10,215 nt of DNA, taken from Anaerolineae bacterium. GTDB taxonomy: Bacteria > Chloroflexota > Anaerolineae > B4-G1 > SLSP01. Of the stretch, positions 1-6,101 are shown piece after piece (the stretch's first letter is position 1; each line of letters starts with the position of its first letter). The position numbers and the translations under genes are program-made. A model generated the notes under the pieces. It was not told the DNA's origin and searched no databases. It was given only the letters and a program-made list of their open reading frames with translations. The stretch spans positions 1 to 10,215 of the forward strand of contig JAFGNI010000322.1 in the NCBI GenBank assembly GCA_016927095.1, in the 5' to 3' direction.

Positions 1-411
1 AACGAGGTCAAGCAGGAGCTCCTGGCGGTCCCAGAGACAAGCTTGATACGATGGGGAGCCGTCAGCACGCAGGTGGCCCAAGAGATGGCGGAAGGAGCCT
101 GTGCGGCGACCGGCGCCGAGGCTGCCCTGAGCATCACGGGCATCGCCGGCCCGACCGGCGCCACCCCCACAAAGCCGGTAGGCCTCTACTACATCGCCTT
201 GGCCGTCCCAGGGGAGTGCTGGTGCTGGCGCCACCGCTTCAACGGTACGCGGGAAGAGAACAACCATCGTGCAGCCGAGGCCGCCATCCGGCATTTGCTG
301 GCCTACCTAAGCAGCACATCGCACTACGGCGGCAAATCACCGCGGCGGCAAAAACCACCGCTTGGCCCCATCGACCGGGCTGGCGTGAGAGAGGGTGCGG
401 TGGGTCTCTAG
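1..411 (+). CDS. CinA C-terminal domain / nicotinamide-nucleotide amidohydrolase (PncC-type), 5' end outside window
   Basis: The frame is open from base 1, so 136 residues of the C-terminal part are visible and the start lies to the left. The residues match the second half of the CinA C-terminal family, which deamidates nicotinamide mononucleotide to nicotinate mononucleotide in the cytoplasmic pyridine nucleotide cycle. Diagnostic pieces are the opening NEVKQELL segment, RWGAVSTQVAQEMAEGA at residues 17-33, the signature TGIAGPTGATPTKPVG at 46-61 and the REENNHRAAEAAIRHLL helix at 84-100. Family members normally end soon after that last helix. Here about 33 further residues, basic and proline/glycine-rich, follow before the TAG, so the ancestral stop may have been lost. 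Whether an N-terminal CinA/MoaB-like domain is fused upstream cannot be seen. The gene converges on the MBL-fold gene with an 8-base gap. Family assignment is firm; activity is inferred from the family. Confidence 0.88.
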   Translation, partial: NEVKQELLAVPETSLIRWGAVSTQVAQEMAEGACAATGAEAALSITGIAGPTGATPTKPVGLYYIALAVPGECWCWRHRFNGTREENNHRAAEAAIRHLLAYLSSTSHYGGKSPRRQKPPLGPIDRAGVREGAVGL

Positions 412-419
412 GTTGGGGC

Positions 420-1283
420 CTAGTCGTCGTCGGATGCATCCTCCTGGCCCGCCGCGACCTCCGCAACTAGATGCTCCAACCCCAGTCGGATGGCCTTCAC
501 AGCCTGTTGGCCCTGGTGGTTGAAGAAGGTCTGGCCCAGCTCTTGCGCTGTACGCGAGAGGCCAAGGTTGTCGTCGCCCTTTCGGGCAATGGTCCGAGCC
601 GCCCGGCGCATCACCCGCATGAACTCCCGCTGTGGCTCAATGCCAGCCCGAGGAATCAGGGCATCCCCGCGACCCGGGATGATCGACCTCACCGTCTGCC
701 GGTGGGCAAGCGACGTCATGGTATTCAGCCACGCCTTCGAGTCTGGGGTCTCCGCCATCGGCGGCACAGCGCCTGAGACAACCGTGTCACCAGCGATCAC
801 GAGTTCCTTATCCGGCAGGCAGATCCACAGGCTGCCCGGTGCCGCGCCCTCCACCGCTTCGAAGTGGAGCTCCCAGTCTCCGGCGTAGAGCACAAAGGCC
901 TCACTGAATGCCAACATGGGCTTGTGGAGACTGAGGCTCTCAAAGGCACCGGCTTCCTCAGGATAGCGACTGATCAATGCTTCCAAGAAGTCGCGGCGGG
1001 GGCGATCCTCGTCATAGACAGCAAGTGCCCGCAGGGTGCCTTCCGTGCCGATGATGGGCACGTCACACGCTACAGTGCCCATCTTGCGGTCGCGCCCACC
1101 ATCGGTGAGCACCACGTAGCGCAGGTCACCCACGGTGCCACGGGCCTGTTCAAGCCAGTTCATGGTATGCATCGGGTTAGGTGGCAGGTCAATGACGATG
1201 CCCCCTGTTTCCGTAGCGATCAAGCCCAAGTTGTAGGGAGGATAGGAAGACTCCACAAAGAAACCGGAGATGACTTCTTTCAT
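420..1283 (-). CDS. MBL-fold protein lacking the metal-binding histidines (probable pseudoenzyme)
   Basis: This is a 287-residue protein with the layout of a metallo-beta-lactamase-fold hydrolase: N-terminal strands ending in IVIDLPPNP (29-37), the metal-loop position VVLTDGGRDRKMG (57-69), GAAPGSLWICLP (146-157), VIAGDT (162-167) and IIPGRGDAL (201-209), then a helical C-terminus. The usual T-H-x-H-x-D-H motif reads T60-D-G-G-R-D-R66. The later histidines are replaced by A147 and R205. Only D65 and the bridging-type D166 remain, so classical zinc hydrolysis is unlikely. Substrate and function are unknown; a binding or regulatory role is inference. The ATG at 1283 is preferred over a GTG six bases upstream because AGGAGG at 1291-1296 is 7 bases from this ATG but only 1 base from the GTG. 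The gene follows the AlaX gene after 73 bases and could be the last member of that operon or be transcribed separately. Confidence 0.8.
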   Translation of the reverse strand: MKEVISGFFVESSYPPYNLGLIATETGGIVIDLPPNPMHTMNWLEQARGTVGDLRYVVLTDGGRDRKMGTVACDVPIIGTEGTLRALAVYDEDRPRRDFLEALISRYPEEAGAFESLSLHKPMLAFSEAFVLYAGDWELHFEAVEGAAPGSLWICLPDKELVIAGDTVVSGAVPPMAETPDSKAWLNTMTSLAHRQTVRSIIPGRGDALIPRAGIEPQREFMRVMRRAARTIARKGDDNLGLSRTAQELGQTFFNHQGQQAVKAIRLGLEHLVAEVAAGQEDASDDD

Positions 1284-1290
1284 AGACACA

Positions 1291-1296
1291 CCTCCT
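1291..1296 (-). promoter_or_regulatory. Strong Shine-Dalgarno (AGGAGG) for the MBL-fold gene
   Basis: The - strand reads AGGAGG here, a perfect Shine-Dalgarno core. It lies 7 bases before ATG 1283 and only 1 base before the GTG at 1289, which decides the start codon in favour of the ATG. Confidence 0.75.
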
Positions 1297-1321
1297 AGAT
1301 GGTCAGTCTGCTTTGGTCAAC

Positions 1322-1341
1322 TGCCTGCGCGCCGGCAGGCA
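1322..1341 (-). terminator. Perfect 7-bp hairpin between AlaX and MBL-fold genes (possible terminator without U-tract)
   Basis: The inverted repeat is TGCCTGC, a 6-base loop, then GCAGGCA. It starts 15 bases after the AlaX stop codon on the - strand. The stem is GC-rich and perfect, but the downstream - strand sequence (GTTGACCAAAG) has no run of T. It may be a weak terminator or an mRNA 3'-end stabiliser, or it may be read through. Confidence 0.35.
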
Positions 1342-1356
1342 CAAGCGTCTAGATCG

Positions 1357-2628
1357 TCACAACAGCTGCGCGACGGCGCTCTCGAGCGCGGCAACAACGT
1401 CATCTGCCGGATGGAAGGGTGCCCCACCCTGAGCCAATGCCGGTTGGCCGCCACCCCGTCCGCCGATAGGCATGAGGGCATCACGAAGGATCGCACGTGC
1501 GTCGACCTCGGGTAGATCGTCACTGCGAGCGCAGACGACGCGCACGCCACCTTTGCCCGAAGGGTCGGGGGCCGTAGCGGCCAACAGCGCGACGGTGGCT
1601 GGATGCGCACGCAGCTGTGCGGCGAGGGTGCGAACTTCATCGAAATCCCGGGAGCTCCAGTGCGAGACGATGATGTGCTTTCCATCGATCGGGACAGCCC
1701 CACGCCACAGGCGCTCCGTCTCGTAGTCCAACAGCTCACCCAGCACACGCCGCAGCTCCCGGCGGCATGCCTGGGCCTCCTCTTGCACCCGCCCAACCGC
1801 CTCCGGCACCTCATCCAGGCCAACCGATAGCATCGCGCCCCCTGCCTGCAGAGCCTGCAGCGTCCGTTGATAGGCAGCCAAGGCGCGCCCACCACAGAGG
1901 AAGTCAACACGAATGCCACCCTTGTAGTGAGCTATCCCCGTGATCTTCAGCAGCCCCACTTCCCCGGTCGCCCGGACGTGGGTGCCACCACACGCTGACG
2001 CATCAATTCCTGTGATCGAGACTACCCGGGCCTCGTCCGTGGCCCTAGCGGCGATGTGTTCGGCCAAGGGTTTCCGAAGCGCGCGGGACGCTGCCTCATC
2101 AGGGGACACGATATGGACACCAACCTGCCTGTTCTGCCAGATCAGGTTATTGACAGTGGCCTCAACCGCAAAGGCCTCCTCCCATGTCAGATCAGGCAGA
2201 TCCAGGTCGATGGTGCTGGCATCCGTGCCCAGATGAAAGCCGATTGTATGCCCACGCCTGCCGGTGACATCGGGGCCCGCATCCTCAAAGACAGCCGACA
2301 GCAGATGTTGTCCGGAGTGCTGTTGCATATGATCGAAACGGCGGGCCCAGTCGATCTCACCATCGACCTCGGTCATGTCAGCGGGGAGCTCCTCCTCCAG
2401 CAGATGCCAGATCTCTCCGGACGCATCCTCCACGACATCGACAACCCGGATATCCGACAGGAGGCCCGTATCGTGAGGTTGCCCGCCAGAGGTGGGGTAG
2501 AACACGGTCTGGTCGAGGCAGACAGCAGGTCTCAGGACACCGTTTTCATCCCTAAGCTGATCGCGCGCCACCACGTTGGCGGCGAAGGTGCGGAGCGTCG
2601 CGTCATAGTAGTAAAGCCGGTGTGTCAT
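1357..2628 (-). CDS. alaX: Alanyl-tRNA editing protein AlaX with C-terminal DHHA1 domain
   Basis: This 423-residue free-standing editing protein resembles the editing and C-terminal parts of alanyl-tRNA synthetase. Such proteins hydrolyse mischarged Ser-tRNA(Ala) (or Gly-tRNA(Ala)) in trans in the cytoplasm. Visible motifs are FYPTSGGQPHD at 43-53, the first zinc half-site HSGQH (H104, H108) and the second half-site CGGTH (C213, H217). A helical linker occupies about 250-310, and the DHHA1 glycine-rich motif PIGGRGGGQPALAQGG is at 387-402. All zinc ligands expected for activity are present. There is no aminoacylation domain, so it is not a broken alaS. The ATG overlaps the stop of the upstream histidine kinase as ATGA (2625-2628), and no strong Shine-Dalgarno precedes it, so translation probably depends on coupling. 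It is the fourth gene from the promoter at 6021-6048. Confidence 0.93.
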   Translation of the reverse strand: MTHRLYYYDATLRTFAANVVARDQLRDENGVLRPAVCLDQTVFYPTSGGQPHDTGLLSDIRVVDVVEDASGEIWHLLEEELPADMTEVDGEIDWARRFDHMQQHSGQHLLSAVFEDAGPDVTGRRGHTIGFHLGTDASTIDLDLPDLTWEEAFAVEATVNNLIWQNRQVGVHIVSPDEAASRALRKPLAEHIAARATDEARVVSITGIDASACGGTHVRATGEVGLLKITGIAHYKGGIRVDFLCGGRALAAYQRTLQALQAGGAMLSVGLDEVPEAVGRVQEEAQACRRELRRVLGELLDYETERLWRGAVPIDGKHIIVSHWSSRDFDEVRTLAAQLRAHPATVALLAATAPDPSGKGGVRVVCARSDDLPEVDARAILRDALMPIGGRGGGQPALAQGGAPFHPADDVVAALESAVAQLL

Positions 2629-4331
2629 CCAGGCAGGGCCTCACCTTCCCCGGTATGGTTGGGAGGCACAAGGGGGATCACGAAGGTGAAGCGGGTCCCC
2701 TTGCCGGCCTCCTCTAGAGGCGCAAGTCCCTCCTCCGGCACCGGGCTCTCAAACCAGATGCGGCCACCGTGGGCCTCGACGGCCAATTTGCAGAATGCCA
2801 AACCGATCCCCGAACCCTTCGTACGGCGATCCGAAGTGTGTACGTAGAGTTTAAAGAGATTGTCGCGGATGTCTGGGCTGATGCCCGGGCCATTGTCCGT
2901 AATGGAGAATCGCACCGCACGGTACGGTGCCCCATCAGCTGGATGGGAGACACCAACTTCGTCGCGTGCAGCAGCGCCGGACACCACCTTGGCCTGAACC
3001 AGGATCATGCCCTCGTCCTGTGTGAACTTCACCGCGTTGGACAGCAGATTGATCAGTACGCGGCGCAGGAGATCCGCATCGCCGAGAATGACCGGCAAGT
3101 CGGGCGCCAACGCCACGCGGATATCCTGATCGCGTCGATTTGCTGAGGTCATCACCGTCTCGAGCGCCTCGCTGATCAGCGCAGGCACCTCAATCCTGGA
3201 GATCTCCAGAGTTCGTTCCCGCGCCTGGAGCGCAGCAGAATCAAGGATATCGCTGATCAATCGTTCCATACGGTTGGCACTGCGCAGACCGATACCCAAT
3301 ACTTGCTCGATAGGCATGGTCACATCTTGTTCGCGCCAAGCCGTCAGAACGAGCTCGAGGCTGTTCTGCACGCTGCTCAGCGGCGCACGGAGATCGTGCA
3401 CGATCATATGGATGAACTTCTGCCTGGCGCTCTCGAGATCCACGCGGTCCGTGACATCGTGGCCAATCCACAGATATAGCTCGCCGCCGGGTATGCCATC
3501 TGGGAGATAGGAGAGGCGCGCTTCCATGTAGCGCTCCTCTCCGGGCAACTGATAGTCCCAGGTGATGGCGCCTTGCGTACGGGCACTGTGCCCGAGCTCC
3601 GAATATGACCGGCCGTTGAAGCCAAGGCGCGCCAAGGCGGCTGGGTCCTGACGGCGTGGTCCGCCAGGGTCAGACACGCTCACGCCGAGAGCCGACTGAG
3701 CCATCCGGTTAGCCTCGGTGATCCGACCATCCTGATCGAGGACCACAATCGGATCGAGGTTGAGCTCAAAAAGGCGCTTGTAACGCCTCTCAGCTTGATC
3801 AGCTCGCGCCATCAGCCTCACATTGGCGATGGCCGGTGCCGCCAGCAGGGAAAGCGCCGCAACCACATCATCGACCGCAGCCATGTCGGTATTGGGTTCT
3901 GGATTGATGAACTCCAGAACCGCGAGCACGTCGCCGCCGACCATCAGCGGCACAGCAAGGATGGCGCGCGTCGTGAAACCCGTCAGCCGATCGATCTCTC
4001 CATAGAACCGATCATCCGTATGCACGTTGGGCGCCCACAGCCTACGGCCATGCTCAGCCACCCAGCCCACGATGCCGGTCCCGGCAGGAAGTGAAAGTCC
4101 GATCACGCGATCAGCCATACCGCCCGATGCAGCACAGAAGACAAGGCCGCCGTCATCCTCTACACGCGCAAGCGAGACGGCAGCAGGCTGCCAATAGCCT
4201 TGAACCCGGTCCGTCAGCGTCTGAAGGGCCTCTGCTGCTGTCCCGCATGCGGTCAACTGCCGCGCCGTTTCGACCAAGAAGTCGAACGCAGATCGGCGTT
4301 CATGCTGCCGTGAACCGGCTTGGGACACCAC
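2625..4331 (-). CDS. Soluble GAF-PAS sensor histidine kinase (orphan)
   Basis: A 568-residue protein with no membrane segment or signal peptide, so a cytoplasmic sensor. Domains in order: GAF at about 15-175 (GTGIVGWVAEHGRRLWAPNV at 84-103, AILAVPLMVGG at 123-133); PAS at about 183-298 (FELNLDPIVVLDQDGRITEA from 188, ending in WIGHDVTDR); HisKA with phospho-acceptor H312 in FIHMIVHDLRAPLSS; and HATPase_c with the N-box LINLLSNAVKF at 426-436, G1 DNGPGI at 479-484 and G2 GSGIGLAF at 506-513. All catalytic boxes look intact. The ATPase domain carries a polar, alanine-rich insert at about 449-470 between N and G1. No response regulator is adjacent, so its partner is elsewhere and its ligand is unknown. 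The GTG start follows the TAG of the upstream kinase gene with no spacing, and GGGAGG lies 8-9 bases ahead of it. A second GTG at 4328 is an alternative. The stop overlaps the AlaX start. Confidence 0.92.
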   Translation of the reverse strand: MVSQAGSRQHERRSAFDFLVETARQLTACGTAAEALQTLTDRVQGYWQPAAVSLARVEDDGGLVFCAASGGMADRVIGLSLPAGTGIVGWVAEHGRRLWAPNVHTDDRFYGEIDRLTGFTTRAILAVPLMVGGDVLAVLEFINPEPNTDMAAVDDVVAALSLLAAPAIANVRLMARADQAERRYKRLFELNLDPIVVLDQDGRITEANRMAQSALGVSVSDPGGPRRQDPAALARLGFNGRSYSELGHSARTQGAITWDYQLPGEERYMEARLSYLPDGIPGGELYLWIGHDVTDRVDLESARQKFIHMIVHDLRAPLSSVQNSLELVLTAWREQDVTMPIEQVLGIGLRSANRMERLISDILDSAALQARERTLEISRIEVPALISEALETVMTSANRRDQDIRVALAPDLPVILGDADLLRRVLINLLSNAVKFTQDEGMILVQAKVVSGAAARDEVGVSHPADGAPYRAVRFSITDNGPGISPDIRDNLFKLYVHTSDRRTKGSGIGLAFCKLAVEAHGGRIWFESPVPEEGLAPLEEAGKGTRFTFVIPLVPPNHTGEGEALPG

Positions 4332-4979
4332 CTACATGCCCTCCCCGAAAACCACAACCTCTTTCCCCCTGAGCCGTTCCTGGATCTTCTCCGTCACCAA
4401 ATCGAGGTGGTCGTGATTGGCCACGAAATCCAACCGGTCGGCAGGAATCGTCAGTACCGGACAGAGGGAGAAGTGTTCGATCCAGTCTTCATAGAGCTGG
4501 TTCAGCTGGTTGAGGTAGGCATCGGTGATGTCACGCTCGTACGTCCGTCCCCGCAACTGGATGCGGGAACGCAGCGTAGCAACAGACGCGCTGAGGTAGA
4601 TCACTAGGTTGGGCGGCGGAAGGATCGACGTGATCGCTCTGTACAGCTCGTTGTAGGTGGCGAAGTCCCGTTCGCTCATCGACCCCTGGACATAGAGGTT
4701 CCGCGCGAAAATCTCCGCGTCCTCATAGACCGTGCGATCCTGGATCACGGAGTTAGGACGCTCGAGAAGCTGACGATGGTGCCGCAGTCGCCGTGCTAGA
4801 AAGAAGATCTGGGAATGGAAGCTCCATTTCTCCATATCCGCGTAGAAGTCGGCAAGATAGGGATTGTCACTGACACCCTCCAGGAATGGCTCCCAATTGA
4901 GCCGCTGACTGAGAAGCGAGGTCAACGTGGATTTCCCGGCGCCGATACTCCCCGCTACAGCAATGAAGTACTTCGTCAC
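4332..4979 (-). CDS. Deoxynucleoside kinase, deoxyadenosine/deoxycytidine kinase-like
   Basis: A 215-residue member of the dCK/dGK family (P-loop NTPase), which phosphorylates deoxynucleosides to dNMPs for dNTP salvage. Visible motifs are the P-loop GSIGAGKST at 10-18, the catalytic-region E34, DNPYLADFYADMEKWSF at 38-54, DRTVYED at 81-87 (the family's DRS/ERS motif) and the LID arginines RGRTYERD at 143-150. DRTVYED and KWSFHSQIFFLARR resemble Bacillus Dck-type (dA/dC) kinases more than Dgk, but substrate preference is inference. The GTG at 4979 is chosen because GGAG lies 6 bases upstream and the N-terminus then has normal length. A GTG at 5015, adding 12 residues with a weaker GAGG only 3 bases away, is possible. 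It lies 31-67 bases after the other kinase gene, depending on start. Its TAG directly abuts the histidine kinase GTG. Confidence 0.92.
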   Translation of the reverse strand: MTKYFIAVAGSIGAGKSTLTSLLSQRLNWEPFLEGVSDNPYLADFYADMEKWSFHSQIFFLARRLRHHRQLLERPNSVIQDRTVYEDAEIFARNLYVQGSMSERDFATYNELYRAITSILPPPNLVIYLSASVATLRSRIQLRGRTYERDITDAYLNQLNQLYEDWIEHFSLCPVLTIPADRLDFVANHDHLDLVTEKIQERLRGKEVVVFGEGM

Positions 4980-5046
4980 AGGCAACTCCGTTCGTTTGTC
5001 AGATCCTAAACCCACGACCCTCAGCAGGGACGGCGATCACCGCGAT

Positions 5047-5958
5047 TTACGACTCTAGGTGCTCGAGCTCCACACCCGTCCGCTGTGCCAAGATCAGCAA
5101 AACCCGATTCGCATCCCGGAGCGCATCCCGAATCGTGGACGGCGCCCCCTCAGGACCAACAGGGGCCTGCTGCGCCAACGCCCCACCAATCCGGCCGACA
5201 GCCTCGGCAAGGGCCAGAAAATCCCCAAGGGCCTGCCAGTTTGCCTCCGACCTCGGCTCCGGCGTAGGGACCGAAGTCAGCTTCCAGGCCGGTCGCGACG
5301 GCGCCGGGAACGATATGCGGGGCAGCGTCGGCTGGCGCACACCGGCAAGCGCAGACCGCATACGCTGCTCAACAACGTCCAGATCCTCCGGGTTTCTGAC
5401 GAAGTCGAGCGCGTCCGAGTCGATGACGAGCAAAGGCGTCGCCGCGTAGTCTGTGAAGAGGCGTTCGTACGCGGCGCGCAACGCCGCGATGTAGCTGCGG
5501 TCCATCGCGCGCTCGTAGGTGCGATCACGCATCGCGATGCGCCCCATCAGCGTGTCCACCCGTGCCCGAAGGTAGACGACCAGGTTGGGAAGCCGGACCT
5601 TCTCTGCGAGCGCCTCGTAGAGCCGGTCGTACATCTCCAACTCATCTGAGCCAGAGATATTCAGATGGGCAAAGAGCCTGTCCTTCTCAAAGAAGTAGTC
5701 CGAGAGGAGCGCAGTCTGCTGCAGTTGAGGCTCAACCGTCTGCTGTTGGCGGTAACGGCTGAGCAAGAAGAAAAGCTGTGTCTGGAAAGCATACCGCGCT
5801 CGATCTCCATAGAAGTCGGAGAGGAAGGGGTTCTCATCAAAAGCCTCAAGGATCATCGCAGCGTCGAACCGGGGCTGGAGCAGGCGGGCTAACGTCGTCT
5901 TGCCGACACCGATAACGCCTTCAATCGCGATATAAGAGTGTTTCGCAGATCCGATCAA
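5047..5958 (-). CDS. Deoxynucleoside kinase, deoxyguanosine kinase-like, with C-terminal helical extension
   Basis: This 303-residue protein has about 205 residues of dNK family core followed by an unusual extension. Core motifs are the P-loop GVIGVGKTT at 14-22, E38 and DENPFLSDFY at 41-50, FQTQLFFLLSRY at 58-69, SDYFFEKDRLFA at 86-97 (D87 where dCK types have DRS, as in Dgk) and the LID RDRTYERAMDRSY at 144-156. Residues 208-238 form a proline-rich linker. Residues 240-303 form predicted helices, including LAEAVGRIGGALAQ and IRDALRDANRVLLILAQRTG, whose spacing recalls MazG-type nucleotide pyrophosphohydrolases but without their acidic metal ligands (speculative). The TTG start is the first possible start after an in-frame TGA two codons upstream, and GGAG lies 9 bases before it. 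This is the first gene of the four-gene operon behind the promoter at 6021-6048. It may pair with the following kinase, as reported for Lactobacillus dAK/dGK. Confidence 0.9.
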   Translation of the reverse strand: MIGSAKHSYIAIEGVIGVGKTTLARLLQPRFDAAMILEAFDENPFLSDFYGDRARYAFQTQLFFLLSRYRQQQTVEPQLQQTALLSDYFFEKDRLFAHLNISGSDELEMYDRLYEALAEKVRLPNLVVYLRARVDTLMGRIAMRDRTYERAMDRSYIAALRAAYERLFTDYAATPLLVIDSDALDFVRNPEDLDVVEQRMRSALAGVRQPTLPRISFPAPSRPAWKLTSVPTPEPRSEANWQALGDFLALAEAVGRIGGALAQQAPVGPEGAPSTIRDALRDANRVLLILAQRTGVELEHLES

Positions 5959-6017
5959 CCGTCATATCTCCAGGTGAACTGCGCGGTGATACGCCGAATC
6001 GCAACCATTGCCGTCAT
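5955..6017 (-). CDS. Possible 20-codon leader ORF overlapping the kinase start (TTGA)
   Basis: An open frame begins at ATG 6017, with a second in-frame ATG at 6008, and encodes 20 residues (MTAMVAIRRITAQFTWRYDG). Its TGA overlaps the TTG start of the dGK-like kinase as TTGA, the geometry of translational coupling. No clear Shine-Dalgarno precedes it. If the promoter at 6021-6048 is used, transcription would begin near 6014, so only the second ATG would be transcribed, almost leaderless. It is short enough to be chance. Conservation of the frame in relatives would decide. Confidence 0.2.
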   Translation of the reverse strand: MTAMVAIRRITAQFTWRYDG

Positions 6018-6019
6018 AT
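5959..6019. repeat. Short direct repeat CCGTCATAT in the operon leader
   Basis: The 9-mer CCGTCATAT (ATATGACGG on the - strand) occurs at 5959-5967, just upstream of the TTG start, and at 6011-6019, just downstream of the -10 box, 52 bases apart. Its position at the predicted transcription start and at the start codon could mark a regulator or mRNA-binding site. It could also be chance. Confidence 0.25.
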
Positions 6020-6020
6020 G

Positions 6021-6048
6021 AGCATACTTGGAGGTCGCTAGATGTCAA
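6021..6048 (-). promoter_or_regulatory. Sigma70-type promoter for the kinase-HK-alaX operon
   Basis: On the - strand, a perfect -35 box TTGACA (6048-6043) is followed after 16 bases by TATGCT (6026-6021), a 4-of-6 match to the -10 consensus. The predicted start is near 6014, giving a leader of about 56 bases before the TTG of the first kinase. It lies in the 143-base gap between the flavoprotein gene and the kinase genes, the largest non-coding stretch in the window. That gap has no convincing terminator for the flavoprotein gene: an imperfect ACGG/CCGT hairpin around 6075-6090 lacks a T-tract. Confidence 0.6.
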
Positions 6049-6101
6049 AGCACCCCGGCGTCGTTGGGAGGTGACGGGCCGAGCCGTGAGAGGAAGACAG
6101 C

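Noticed and set aside
1284..1289. GTG start for the MBL-fold gene
   Set aside because: Only one base separates it from the AGGAGG core, while ATG 1283 has the ideal 7-base spacing.
1297..1320. Possible promoter (TTGACC) ahead of the MBL-fold gene
   Set aside because: No acceptable -10 box occurs at 16-18 bases; the site would fall on the ribosome binding site.
2056..2847. 263-codon open frame on + spanning the alaX/histidine kinase junction
   Set aside because: It lies entirely opposite well-supported AlaX and HK coding sequence, and no recognisable domain is present.
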